Assembly (NCBI GenBank): GCA_020852255.1
Contig: JADZBD010000002.1
Coordinates: 147,307-211,306, forward strand
Origin: Bacteroidia bacterium
GTDB taxonomy: Bacteria > Bacteroidota > Bacteroidia > JADZBD01
Length of the DNA: 64,000 nt
Direction of reading: 5' to 3'
The notes under the pieces were generated by a model, which was not told the DNA's origin, did no database searches, and was given only the letters and a program-made list of their open reading frames with translations. Positions 17,094 through 26,390 of this stretch are shown here, one piece after another. Every line of letters begins with the position of its first letter. Within the stretch, counting starts at the first letter, position 1. Position numbers and translations under genes: made by a program.

Positions 17094-17162
17094 TTCATTT
17101 GCCTTTCACAATCCGGAAAGCTCAAAGGTAGGTTTGTTTTAGTAGGGGCATGCCTTCCACTG

Positions 17163-17864
17163 TCAATTTATCTCCAGCATCATTACCGAGTGATCGCTAA
17201 TCTTCTTTTCCCTTTCTTCATGGGAATAGAGACAGGAAAACACGCGGTCCTTCAAATTGGCTGAGACAAAAAAATGATCTATCCTGAATCCGTTCTTTGC
17301 CCGGTTAGAGTACCAGGAGTATTCACGAGCATCCGGGTGAAAATGGCGGAAAGCATCAAGCATACCTGTCGCTTCGAGTTTTTCCAGATAAGCCGAATGA
17401 AAAAACGTGGCACCCTCCTCATCAATATAATGCTTTCCGGTATTGATATCGCCTGTAATGATGACCGGTTTATCAGGGCCATCCTGAATTTCCTGCAGAA
17501 GAAATTCAAATACTTGCTTCTTTTCATCTTGCTGGGGAAAATAACAGGCGTACACTTGAAAGTCAGTTCCTTCAGCCCCGACCACCCGGTGTGAATGAAT
17601 TCCCAGGCGAGGATATACCGAAAAGTTCAGTTCCAGCCTGGAGGCGACCAGAACCGTGTTTGTTTTTTCACCGGCTTCCGGTGCAAACTGGTAAACGTAT
17701 CCGGCTTTTTTCAAATGCTGCCTTATCCTCCCTCCCTGGGTGTTGCTCCGGAATTCGCTCATAACCACTATTGCGGTCTCAGCGTATTTCCCTGAAAGAA
17801 CTTCCAGGATCTCATTCACACGGGTTCCTCCTCCGTGCCGTATGTTCCAGGTGAGGATTTTCAT
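17163..17864 (-). CDS. Endonuclease/exonuclease/phosphatase (EEP) family protein
   Basis: A 233-residue cytoplasmic EEP-fold protein, related to exonuclease III. The family active-site motifs appear in order: TWNIRHGGG (metal-binding Asn), VVMSEFRSN (metal-binding Glu), VIITGDINTG (GDxN), FRIDHFFVS and SDHSVMML (catalytic His). The start is the ATG at 17864 (MKILTWN), since MKxLTWN is the normal start of the family. The substrate is unknown; DNA repair or a defence role on the island are both possible. A broken copy of its 3' end lies at 16030-16178. Confidence 0.82.
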   Translation of the reverse strand: MKILTWNIRHGGGTRVNEILEVLSGKYAETAIVVMSEFRSNTQGGRIRQHLKKAGYVYQFAPEAGEKTNTVLVASRLELNFSVYPRLGIHSHRVVGAEGTDFQVYACYFPQQDEKKQVFEFLLQEIQDGPDKPVIITGDINTGKHYIDEEGATFFHSAYLEKLEATGMLDAFRHFHPDAREYSWYSNRAKNGFRIDHFFVSANLKDRVFSCLYSHEEREKKISDHSVMMLEIN

Positions 17865-17944
17865 TGAGTTAGATAATCTAGCGAACAATGCAGGTCTTAA
17901 ACAGATGCTCAGTTAACTATACACCATAGAGAACCAGCTTAGCA

Positions 17945-19348
17945 TTATTGTTTAAAAACTAAACGCTCTAATTCCTTTTTAATTAAATTCTCAGAAGGCA
18001 TACGCGAAAGTTGAATTCTTCTGGCGTAATTGATACTGTCCAGAATTTCCCTTTGTTTATGTTCAACAAGTATTTTTTGTTCTTCAATCAATTTCTTTTG
18101 CTTACGAGTTAACATAAATCTTTTATAAATTATTACTAGAAAAATAATGACTAATATCAAACAGATAATCATAGTCAATGCTAAAAGCGTTTGCCTATGT
18201 TCCCTTTCACTTGCGAGTTTTAACTCGTATTCATGTATTAAATTCATTTTTTCCTGAACCTGATCGAACTCATGCTTTGCTTGTAATCTTCCAATTTCTT
18301 CACTTTTACTCTCATTCAGCAGGCTGTCCTTCGCCTCTGAGTATAACTTAAAATATTTCAGAGCCATTAAAGTGTTGCCAGTTGTATCGTAAAGTTGACT
18401 TAAGTATAATGCTGCAATTTTTGTGTCGTCAAGGGATGGCAAATTTTGAGCGATCTCAAGGGATTGTAATAAATACTTTTCCGAAATGGGAAAATCTCCT
18501 TTTTTGTAGAATAGCTTTCCCAATGAGGCGGTTTGTATACATATTCCAAGCTTTCTTGAAAGATTTTCCGACAGTTCTAATGACCTTTTTCCATAAAATA
18601 TTGCAGAATCAGAATTATTCAGGAGGTCATATTCAACTGAAATATTTCCATATAAAATAGAAAGACCTTTTTTGTCATCTATTTGATTGTAATAGGCAAT
18701 AGATTGTTTATAATGAGACATCGCTTCCTGATTTCTACCCAATTCAGACAACGTATTTCCTATGTTTCCATTGAGCATGGCAGTATGAGCCTCCAGTTTG
18801 AGCTCCTTTGAAAGTTTGATTGCTCTTTCGAAATAAAAAAGTGCCTCTTTGTAATTGTGCATCTGATAATAAAGACTTCCAATAGAATTGTTTGCTGAAA
18901 TGCAGTCGGGTATAAAATTATGCCTTGTAAATATATTTAGGGCGTTGAGGTAATGAGAAAGCGCTTGTGTATAGTCTCCTAATTCAAAATACACTATCCC
19001 CAGATTGAATGTCGATTTTGCAAACATCTCATCATTATTCAACTTCTTGAACGCCGATGAAGAGACTTTGTAATAATGAGCGGCGTTTGATAGGTTACCC
19101 CGTTGATGCTCTAATTGTCCCATGACAAAACCCCAACGTGGGATTCTGGATTTAGATTTTGAATTTGATATTAGATAATGGGCCCTTTTTATATAATGTC
19201 TGGCTGAGTCGGGATTAATTGTAACGAGTTGTGAGGATTTTAAAAGGAAAGAATCTATTAGTAACGTGTCAATGATTTGTGCCGATATAGGTACAAAAAA
19301 AATAAAGAGAAATGTTAATAGTATGAGTCTTTTTGTAAGCTTTCTCAT
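17945..19348 (-). CDS. TPR sensor-like membrane protein, truncated before its output domain
   Basis: A 467-residue protein with a signal peptide (1-23), six or seven tetratricopeptide repeats (about 60-345; for example NLGIVYFELGDYTQALSHYL), a coiled coil, one membrane helix (about 393-414) and a C-terminal coiled coil. In Bacteroidota, this layout with LDSINYARRIQ at the end normally leads straight into a SpoIIE-type phosphatase or histidine-kinase domain. Here the frame ends 20 residues later. The gene is much richer in A+T than its neighbours, which fits recent transfer. Confidence 0.75.
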   Translation of the reverse strand: MRKLTKRLILLTFLFIFFVPISAQIIDTLLIDSFLLKSSQLVTINPDSARHYIKRAHYLISNSKSKSRIPRWGFVMGQLEHQRGNLSNAAHYYKVSSSAFKKLNNDEMFAKSTFNLGIVYFELGDYTQALSHYLNALNIFTRHNFIPDCISANNSIGSLYYQMHNYKEALFYFERAIKLSKELKLEAHTAMLNGNIGNTLSELGRNQEAMSHYKQSIAYYNQIDDKKGLSILYGNISVEYDLLNNSDSAIFYGKRSLELSENLSRKLGICIQTASLGKLFYKKGDFPISEKYLLQSLEIAQNLPSLDDTKIAALYLSQLYDTTGNTLMALKYFKLYSEAKDSLLNESKSEEIGRLQAKHEFDQVQEKMNLIHEYELKLASEREHRQTLLALTMIICLILVIIFLVIIYKRFMLTRKQKKLIEEQKILVEHKQREILDSINYARRIQLSRMPSENLIKKELERLVFKQ

Positions 19349-19405
19349 TGTTAAACTATATAAAACTAATGGAATGATTTCAATGATTCAGAGATCTAAC
19401 ATAAT

Positions 19406-21721
19406 TCACGCTACCCCCTCCCGATACAACTCCTTTTGAAAATTAATGAATAAGTCCCTGATGTTAGAAACTCCGCCGAGTTTTTCGGTGGCATCGGAAA
19501 CCGACTGGTATTTCAGCTCCAGCAGCACCGGTAACTTTTCCTGGTCCAGCTCTTCAACGCCGGATTGAATGTATTGGTCCAGAACGAACTCGATAAACTC
19601 CTTTTGAGCGGGCTCTAACGAGCTGAAGATCGTCCGCTGTGCGCCTGCCACCCGCCGTTCTCGCGTAAGCGGCTTTGCGGAATAGACTATGTATTCCAGT
19701 ACATCAAAAAGATCGCATTTTTCGGCATCTATGACTTTTTGAAGGGTCTTTAGCTCATCCACACCGAACCCTGCGCCTTCCAACTGATCCAATAACGCTT
19801 TTCGCGTGTCCGGCTGGCTCCATATCCTCCGTAGCTCTTCCTCATTTCTGAAAAACTCCGGTATTTTCCCATAAAGCATGTCCAGAAATTCCTGCAGGGT
19901 CAAGGGCTTTCCGTCGGGTCCGATGAAGGTGGTGGAAATGTGGTGCGTAATCTGATGCTCTTTCCCGCTGCCTAGTTTTATCTTCACCCTTGCCTTCCTT
20001 TCGCGTTCCTCCTGAGCTTCTGGATCCTCAAAGGCCCTGGCTTCTTCCGGTTCATAATTCGGGTCATCGTCGGTAATGACCGGTTCCACCGGCTCCCCAT
20101 CCCATTCCGGATCCTTGAACCGTTCGCTGGCATTTACAAAATCGTAAATCGTAAAAAAATTCTTGTCGTCAAATAAGCGGGTTCCCCGTCCTACGATCTG
20201 CTTGAATTCAATGATGTTATTCACAGGGCGTAGCAGGACAATATTTCGAACATTCCGTGCATCCACGCCGGTGGACAGTTTGTAGGATGTGGTGAGAACG
20301 GTAGGCAGACTCTTCTCATTGTCCTGGAATTCCCTCAGATACTGCTCTCCCAGTTCGCCGTCGTTGGCCGTCACCCGTACGCAATATTTTGTTTCCTTGC
20401 TTTTCTTGTATTGATTGATGAGATCGCGGATGGCAGCGGCGTGATCCTGGTTGGCGCAGAATACCAGCGTCTTCTCATCCGGGTGAAGCATATCCATTAA
20501 CAACCTGACCCGTTTTTCTTCCCGCGCCTTGATCTCAATGATACGGTTAAAATCGGATTCGGTATAGGTCCTTTCTTTATCTATGTCTCCTTCCAATACC
20601 TGATCTTCTTCCTTGTACGTATATTCATCCAATGAAGTCTTTATCTGCCGCACCTTGAAGGGTGTAAGAAAACCGTCCTCGATGCCATCCTTTAATGAAT
20701 AGATAAAAACCGGCTTACCAAAATATTTATAGGTGTCGGCGTTTTCCCTGCGTTTTGGGGTGGCTGTGAGTCCTATTTGCACGGCGGGACTGAAATATTC
20801 CATGATCCCACGCCAGGTGCTCTCATCATTCGCTCCTCCACGGTGGCACTCGTCAATGATGATGAAATCGAAATAGTCTTTCGGGTATTCTCCGAAATAG
20901 GGCGTATCGTTCGGGCCGCTCATGAAGGTCTGGAAGATGGTGAAGAAAATACTTCCGTTGGTAGGGACTTTCCCTTTCTTTTTTATTTCACTTGGACGGA
21001 TGCGCACGAGTGCATCTTCCGGAAATGCAGAGAACGCATTGTAGGCCTGATCTGCCAAAATATTTCTGTCAGCAAGAAATAAAATACGCGGCCTGCGACT
21101 TGCTTCGTAACTGGTATTCCAGCGTGTATGAAATAGCTTCCACGCAATCTGGAAGGCAATGAATGTTTTTCCGGTACCGGTGGCCAGCGTGAGCAGGATG
21201 CGGTTTTGTTTGTTAGCTATGGCATCCAGAGTGCGCTCTACGGCAATATCCTGGTAAAAGCGCCCGCCCATGCTTCCGCCTTTATCTTCGTACGGAACGG
21301 AATCAAATTTATCCTGCCATTCGTTTGTTTTCGGGAATGCCTTGTTCCAGAGTTCGTCCGGGGTATGAAATTTATCCCGCAACCCTTCCTGGGCGGAATC
21401 CATATCAATGTGATAGATTTCCCGCCCGTTAGAAGCATAGGCATCATCCACTTGCAATTTCTCCGCATAGTTTTTTGCCTGTGCAACTCCTTCTCCAACC
21501 GGAATGTCATACGCTTTTGCCTCTACAACGGCCATCTTTCGGGTTTTGTAGGTCAACAGGTAATCTGCGCGAATGGGTATGCCCCTGCCCCCGGTAGCTT
21601 TTATTTTCCCTAGCGTAATGGGGTAGTTGCGGTGAATTTTTACATCCACGGTTTTATTATCCCAGCCAACCTCGCGCAGTTTGGGGTCAATGTAATCTGC
21701 TCTTGTATCGTCTTCCGTCAT
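19406..21721 (-). CDS. hsdR: Type I restriction enzyme, R subunit
   Basis: A 771-residue EcoEI-type HsdR: an N-terminal endonuclease domain with the D-x(n)-ExK motif (RADYLLTYKTRKMAVVEAKA, about 52-71), then a superfamily 2 helicase with LATGTGKTFIAF (Walker A, about 178), DECHRGG (motif II) and LTATPKR (motif III). The C-terminal region binds HsdM/S. It cuts DNA lacking the cognate methylation after ATP-driven translocation. It overlaps hsdS by 4 bp, and the order is hsdM-hsdS-hsdR on the minus strand. It appears intact. Confidence 0.93.
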   Translation of the reverse strand: MTEDDTRADYIDPKLREVGWDNKTVDVKIHRNYPITLGKIKATGGRGIPIRADYLLTYKTRKMAVVEAKAYDIPVGEGVAQAKNYAEKLQVDDAYASNGREIYHIDMDSAQEGLRDKFHTPDELWNKAFPKTNEWQDKFDSVPYEDKGGSMGGRFYQDIAVERTLDAIANKQNRILLTLATGTGKTFIAFQIAWKLFHTRWNTSYEASRRPRILFLADRNILADQAYNAFSAFPEDALVRIRPSEIKKKGKVPTNGSIFFTIFQTFMSGPNDTPYFGEYPKDYFDFIIIDECHRGGANDESTWRGIMEYFSPAVQIGLTATPKRRENADTYKYFGKPVFIYSLKDGIEDGFLTPFKVRQIKTSLDEYTYKEEDQVLEGDIDKERTYTESDFNRIIEIKAREEKRVRLLMDMLHPDEKTLVFCANQDHAAAIRDLINQYKKSKETKYCVRVTANDGELGEQYLREFQDNEKSLPTVLTTSYKLSTGVDARNVRNIVLLRPVNNIIEFKQIVGRGTRLFDDKNFFTIYDFVNASERFKDPEWDGEPVEPVITDDDPNYEPEEARAFEDPEAQEERERKARVKIKLGSGKEHQITHHISTTFIGPDGKPLTLQEFLDMLYGKIPEFFRNEEELRRIWSQPDTRKALLDQLEGAGFGVDELKTLQKVIDAEKCDLFDVLEYIVYSAKPLTRERRVAGAQRTIFSSLEPAQKEFIEFVLDQYIQSGVEELDQEKLPVLLELKYQSVSDATEKLGGVSNIRDLFINFQKELYREGVA

Positions 21722-22851
21722 GCGGGTATTGCTTCTTTAGCAGTTAATTGACCACTGAATGCCTTTTGCAGAATAGATTTTTTTAATTCTTCCAATGCAT
21801 TTATTTTTTGTTCGTAAATCACTTCCAATTTTTTCGTTTCAGTCGAAAGTAAATCCAGTTTCTTGACTATAGATTGTTGTTCTTTCATTGAAGGAAATGG
21901 GATAGGAATCTTGTTAAGCATGGCTTGATTTAATTTGGGCTGAGCCATTCCACTGACAAAATCATCCAACTTTATCGAGTTAAGATATACTTCGACAAAT
22001 TTTTGGTTGACCATATTTTCAAACTTCAAGACATGGGCATGATTATTCACCCAAGTTTTTCCTGATATGGAAAATGCGATTGGATAAACTCTTGCCAAAA
22101 GATTTGCCCCATCTTCAGAAACGCATAATAAATCTTCATCAAATAAATAATCGGCAACGTAATCTACGATGCCAGAAGCACCATAATAAGGAATTGAACC
22201 TTCGCTACGAATCTTTTTTGTTATGGGTACCCGTTTGCTATCCAGATTAACAGAAATTTGATTTAATGTTTTTACATCCCAATCATTTTTCGAAAATATC
22301 TCGCTTAAATAACTCTCAAAAAGCTCCCCTGCATTCCGCAAATTTTTTTCTGCGTTTTGCTTTGCTTTGTCAATAGCGGCAAAGGCTTTGTCCAAAATTT
22401 CTACGATGTATTTTTGTTCGGGGAGGGGTGGAAGGGGGAATTCGATGTTTTCTATTTGCCGAGAAGAAATATGCTTGACGGTTGTATATGCAGTAACCTC
22501 TTCTATTGCTTTCAGATACTTGTTTATTCCGTAAAAGAGAAATTTTGGATAAATATACTTTTCGAAATCCTGCAATTTACAGACCCGCTGATTAAGAAGT
22601 GCATTTTCTCCTTTCCATTCATGGCATTCAAACTCTCCGTCCATTCCAATCAGAAAATCCCCCTTCTTGACGATATATTTTTTGTCGAACTCCCCATTAT
22701 ATTTTATTTCAGTGTTAATACCATTTTTTATATCCCGAATTCGAATTAATGGCATTCCTTTTTCGCCATTGAACAATTTGGAGTTAAATGCAAAACCATT
22801 TTGAATTCTCAATAAATCCGATAGCTTTTTTATATCCCAACCATTTCTCAT
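21718..22851 (-). CDS. hsdS: Type I restriction specificity subunit
   Basis: A 377-residue HsdS with two target-recognition domains (about 1-150 and 190-340), each followed by a conserved helix: PLPPLPEQKYIVEILDKAF near 136 and IPFPSMKEQQSIVKKLDLL near 312. It sets the two halves of the DNA recognition site. The target sequence cannot be read from the protein. Its 5' and 3' ends overlap hsdM and hsdR by 4 bp each. The A+T content is high. Confidence 0.92.
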   Translation of the reverse strand: MRNGWDIKKLSDLLRIQNGFAFNSKLFNGEKGMPLIRIRDIKNGINTEIKYNGEFDKKYIVKKGDFLIGMDGEFECHEWKGENALLNQRVCKLQDFEKYIYPKFLFYGINKYLKAIEEVTAYTTVKHISSRQIENIEFPLPPLPEQKYIVEILDKAFAAIDKAKQNAEKNLRNAGELFESYLSEIFSKNDWDVKTLNQISVNLDSKRVPITKKIRSEGSIPYYGASGIVDYVADYLFDEDLLCVSEDGANLLARVYPIAFSISGKTWVNNHAHVLKFENMVNQKFVEVYLNSIKLDDFVSGMAQPKLNQAMLNKIPIPFPSMKEQQSIVKKLDLLSTETKKLEVIYEQKINALEELKKSILQKAFSGQLTAKEAIPA

Positions 22852-24302
22852 ATAAGTTCAGAAATCTTTTCAAGAATTTCGTTTGTTTCAGTATCCAACT
22901 TCTTCATCTCCGCCAGTATTTCTTCCGGTTCGCGCAAAACTGTTTCGTCTTTTTTATTCGGGTTTTTTACCGAGAGGTCGCAGGTGGTTTCGTCCACATC
23001 CTTCAGTTTTACAGTCCACGAGTTTTCGCTTTCAGCAAATGTTTTCTGCAATTTTATAAACTCTGCAAGGTCATTTTCGTTCAGAGGGTTTGTTTTGCCG
23101 AGGTTGCGCTCAAGGTTCAGTTGGTAATACCAGATTTTTTTGGTGGGCGTGCCCTTTTCAAAAAACAATACCACCGTTTTTACTCCGGCACCGGTAAAAG
23201 TTCCGCCCGGCAGATCGAGCACGGTGTGCAGGTTACAGGCTTCAAGCAGGTGCCTGCGCAGGGAAACGGATGCGTTATCGGTATTGCTCAGGAAAGTGTT
23301 CTTGATAACAATGCCCGCCTTGCCCCCGACTTTCAGCATTTTTATAAAATGCTCCAGGAAGAGGTATGCCGTTTCACTGCTCTTGATGGGAAAGTTCTGC
23401 TGTATCTCGGCACGCTCCTTTCCCCCAAAGGGAGGATTCGCCAGCACCACATTGTAGCGGTCCTTTTCCTGAATGTCGGCCAGGTTCTCGGCAAGGGTGT
23501 TGGTATGGATGATGTTGGGTGCTTCAATGCCGTGCAGGATCATGTTCATGATACCGATGATATACGCCAGCGATTTTTTCTCCTTGCCGTAGAATGTTTT
23601 CTTCTGCAGGGTTCGCATGTCGCCCGTGGATAGTTTCTTTTTTGATTTCAGGTAGTCGAAGGCCTCCACTAAAAAACCGCAGGAGCCTGCAGCCCCATCG
23701 TAAATTTTATTTCCAATTTCCGGGGCAACCACTTTCACAATGGTGCGGATGAGGGGCCGAGGGGTATAATACTCTCCGCCATTACGTCCGGCGTTGCCCA
23801 TATTTTTTATCTTATCCTCGTACAGATGGCTCATCTCGTGCTTCTCCTCCGATTTCTGGAAGCGCAGTTCGTCCACAAGATTTATCACTTCGCGCAGGTT
23901 GTATCCGCTCTGGATTTTATTTTTCAGTTCCGAAAATATTTCCCCGATCTTGTATTCGATGGTATCATATCCTTCCGCATCCTTTTTAAATTTTTTCAGG
24001 TACGGGAATAATTTCTGGTCCACGAAATCAATAAGGTCATCACCACCGAGCGCCTTGTGGTGATCGAGTTTACCATCCTTGCCTTTCGGTGCCGCCCAGT
24101 TCTCCCATTTATACTGCGAAGAAATGATCGGCTCATATTTTTTTTCGGAAAGTTCGGCTGCGGTCTTTTTTTCCTTTTCGAGCGCGTCAAGGTATTTGAG
24201 GAACAGCACCCAGCTGGTCTGCTCCACATAGTCCAGCTCGCTCTGGCAACCGGCTTCCTTTCGCAGGATGTCGTCAATGGATTTGAAGACTTGTTCAAAC
24301 AT
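22848..24302 (-). CDS. hsdM: Type I restriction-modification methyltransferase subunit
   Basis: A 484-residue HsdM that transfers methyl from S-adenosylmethionine to adenine. The N-terminal HsdM domain (about 1-150) is followed by GGEYYTPRPLIRTIVKVVAP, the SAM-binding stretch YDGAAGSCGFLVEAF, and the catalytic NPPF motif in VVLANPPFGGKE (about 288-299). First gene of hsdMSR. The 278 bp before it contain the right island repeat. Confidence 0.94.
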   Translation of the reverse strand: MFEQVFKSIDDILRKEAGCQSELDYVEQTSWVLFLKYLDALEKEKKTAAELSEKKYEPIISSQYKWENWAAPKGKDGKLDHHKALGGDDLIDFVDQKLFPYLKKFKKDAEGYDTIEYKIGEIFSELKNKIQSGYNLREVINLVDELRFQKSEEKHEMSHLYEDKIKNMGNAGRNGGEYYTPRPLIRTIVKVVAPEIGNKIYDGAAGSCGFLVEAFDYLKSKKKLSTGDMRTLQKKTFYGKEKKSLAYIIGIMNMILHGIEAPNIIHTNTLAENLADIQEKDRYNVVLANPPFGGKERAEIQQNFPIKSSETAYLFLEHFIKMLKVGGKAGIVIKNTFLSNTDNASVSLRRHLLEACNLHTVLDLPGGTFTGAGVKTVVLFFEKGTPTKKIWYYQLNLERNLGKTNPLNENDLAEFIKLQKTFAESENSWTVKLKDVDETTCDLSVKNPNKKDETVLREPEEILAEMKKLDTETNEILEKISELI

Positions 24303-24473
24303 AATCAGTGGTTAAATGGCTCAAAATCAATATAGTTATAAGGGTATCAAATATAGGAAAAATATGTAGCTTTGGTTTTGACTAAGAACCTGCTTCAATT
24401 GTGCTTCACCGGCGTTTAAAAGCGGAATCCTTAGGGCTTAGTATTCAAGAAATTAACTGATTAATATGAGGGA

Positions 24474-24499
24474 CTGTAGCCCGCCTCCGAGCGGGCAGG
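24474..24499 (+). repeat. Hairpin insert in a displaced tRNA-Val 3' end (copy C)
   Basis: CTGTAGC, as in the 3' half of tRNA-Val(TAC), is followed by a palindrome (GCCCGC, loop CTCCGA, GCGGGC, then AGG) and by CTCCCACCC, the tRNA end. The insertion point TAGC^TC and the trailing AGG agree with the inserts at 13878 and 14097, although the stem sequence differs. Confidence 0.65.
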
Positions 24500-24548
24500 C
24501 TCCCACCCAACGAAATCAAGCCTTTCAGAAGTACTGAAAGGCTTTTTT
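24499..24548 (+). repeat. Right 50-bp direct repeat (attR-like) of the island
   Basis: Identical over 50 bases to 14229-14278, including the tRNA 3' tip and terminator hairpin. It lies in the 278-bp gap between hsdM and the thioredoxin-like gene; the remainder of that gap (24303-24473) shows no gene or clear signal. Confidence 0.8.
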
Positions 24549-24580
24549 AATTTGGCGAAGTATTTCCTGAGCTATGCAAT

Positions 24581-25198
24581 TTATATATGCGCCATCCACT
24601 CCGTTAGCAGTGGTTCCAGGCTTGCAAATAATGCGGCGCCTTTGTCCTTTGCATACCAGCCGTGAAGATTTTCCAGGAACTCTTCGTGGGGTACCGCCGG
24701 ATGCTCCTTTTTGAACTGCAACACGCGATCCTGAATTTCTTTTGAACGTGGCCCCCAGCTTCCCAGTATCAGCATCTTCTCCGCATCAATGCATACCAGC
24801 TTCGGAACCGAACGGGTGCCGTTTGTTAAAAACTGATCCATAATCTCCGGATGCTCGTCGCGCAAAATCAAACGCAGATCAATCTGCGGTGAACAGGCCG
24901 CCAGCTTTCCGATGTATGGAATATTCTGCGCGCCGTCTCCACACCATGCCTCCGTGAGCAATACCCATATCCACCTGCGATGCAGCCCTCCCAGCTTCGC
25001 ACAGAGTGCCTCCGGAATTACAGCGGTCTTATCCAGCCGCTTCATGCGCTGTGCGTTAAGTTTGGTGGCCGCTAATTGTGCCTCCTTCTGCTCTGTACCG
25101 CTTGTCTTACCCTCAGCTCCTAAACGTTGTACCAACTCGCTGTACTCGTGATAACGATACGAATGATTTATTTTCTTCAACAATTCCTGCGCATTCAT
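24581..25198 (-). CDS. Thioredoxin-like protein
   Basis: A 205-residue protein started at the ATG at 25198 (MNAQELLKK); the frame remains open further upstream but that part has no family character. The C-terminal half has a thioredoxin-fold active site in LLTEAWCGDGAQNIPYIGKLA, with a single Cys (C-G-D-G-A) instead of CxxC, then DEHPEIMDQFLTNGTRSVPKLV with the cis-Pro region. Related proteins in Bacteroidota are annotated as thioredoxin family with unknown substrate. Loss of the second Cys argues against a disulfide oxidoreductase of the usual kind. Confidence 0.7.
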   Translation of the reverse strand: MNAQELLKKINHSYRYHEYSELVQRLGAEGKTSGTEQKEAQLAATKLNAQRMKRLDKTAVIPEALCAKLGGLHRRWIWVLLTEAWCGDGAQNIPYIGKLAACSPQIDLRLILRDEHPEIMDQFLTNGTRSVPKLVCIDAEKMLILGSWGPRSKEIQDRVLQFKKEHPAVPHEEFLENLHGWYAKDKGAALFASLEPLLTEWMAHI

Positions 25199-25346
25199 AT
25201 ACCTCTTCTGTTTATGGCAAAGTTCGGCCTCACTTACGCCTGAGGTATGATGTGTGTCAGTTCCGCAACCCCAAGCCCGCATTTCATGACTCTGCTCATA
25301 TAAAAAAGCAGTAAATTTGTACACTTTCAAAACTAATGCACAGCCA

Positions 25347-26390
25347 ATGAAAACCAGACAATTATTGCTATTTCTATTCGTAATCGCTCTGGCCGCACCC
25401 CGGTGCAGAAAGCATAATTGTAAGAAAGAGATCATCGAAAAAGTGTATGTGGCCAATGAGATGTCCGGTACCGTAACCATTTTTGATGCCGATGATCTGG
25501 AGGTGCTGAAAACCGTGGACCTTGATGATAAGGATGAGATGTTTATGCCCCATAATGTGCAGGTGGCTCCTGATCAGCGCTCCGTATGGATAAGTGCTCC
25601 TAATATGCACCACGGTGAAGGAGATGACCGCGTGGTGGTGCTCAAAGGTAAACGCGACCGCGATGCTCACCGCATCAGCATAGGCACGGAACAACATCCT
25701 GCACATGTGTTGGTGGATGATGCTTCTACGTATGCGTATATTACCGCAACGGAACCCGGACAGGTGATCATGATGGATGCGCAGAAATACAAAGTGATCA
25801 AACGCATTGATATCGGCAGCGGAAGCGAACCGCACGGTATGCGCTATATGAACGGCAAACTTTATGTTGCATGCATGGGATCTCAAAGTATCGCCGTGGT
25901 GGAACCGGAGAGCGGCACCGTTACGCATATACCTGTGGGCGGGATTGCGGTTCAAACGGCCGTGATTCCCGGATTAAACACCGTATTCGTGTCGGTGTAC
26001 GATCTTAAAGAAGTGGTTCGCTACAACGTGAGTACAGGTGATACTACGCGCATTCCGCTTCCTGCCGGTTCGGAGGGACCTATACAGATGTATCCTTCAC
26101 CGGACGGGCAAAGGATCTATGTTTGCGACCAGGGTATTGTGAACGGAAATCCTTCCTCCAATAAACTCTATGTAATAAACACAAGCACAAATACGGTTAC
26201 AAATACGGTAACGGTTGGGAACGGCGCTCATGGAGTGGTGACGAATTCCGACGGCACGCGCATCTTTGTAACCAATCTGAAGGATAATTCTGTAAGCGTG
26301 GTCGACGCGCAATCACTGACAGTGATCGGTACTGTGCCGGTGGGAGAAAAGCCCAACGGAATTTCTGTTATGAAATGTAATTGTTACTGA
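25347..26390 (+). CDS. Exported YVTN beta-propeller protein
   Basis: A 347-residue protein from the ATG at 25347, with an N-terminal hydrophobic signal (residues 4-16) and a Cys-rich boundary. Seven-bladed YVTN/NHL-type repeats follow: EKVYVANEMSGTVTIFDAD, KLYVACMGSQSIAVVEPES, RIFVTNLKDNSVSVVDA and similar. Such proteins bind partners or cofactors in the periplasm or at the surface, and some nitrite reductases share the fold, but no heme-binding motif or catalytic His set is seen here. It ends next to moaA, tail to tail with no gap. Function unknown. Confidence 0.7.
   Translation: MKTRQLLLFLFVIALAAPRCRKHNCKKEIIEKVYVANEMSGTVTIFDADDLEVLKTVDLDDKDEMFMPHNVQVAPDQRSVWISAPNMHHGEGDDRVVVLKGKRDRDAHRISIGTEQHPAHVLVDDASTYAYITATEPGQVIMMDAQKYKVIKRIDIGSGSEPHGMRYMNGKLYVACMGSQSIAVVEPESGTVTHIPVGGIAVQTAVIPGLNTVFVSVYDLKEVVRYNVSTGDTTRIPLPAGSEGPIQMYPSPDGQRIYVCDQGIVNGNPSSNKLYVINTSTNTVTNTVTVGNGAHGVVTNSDGTRIFVTNLKDNSVSVVDAQSLTVIGTVPVGEKPNGISVMKCNCY

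Noticed and set aside
14279..24498. Integrase, transposase or phage structural genes on the island
   Set aside because: None recognised; only a weak transposase-like remnant at 16264-16626 was seen.
25199..25480. Long N-terminal extension of the thioredoxin-like protein
   Set aside because: It crosses the promoter region of the divergent propeller gene and has no domain signal.
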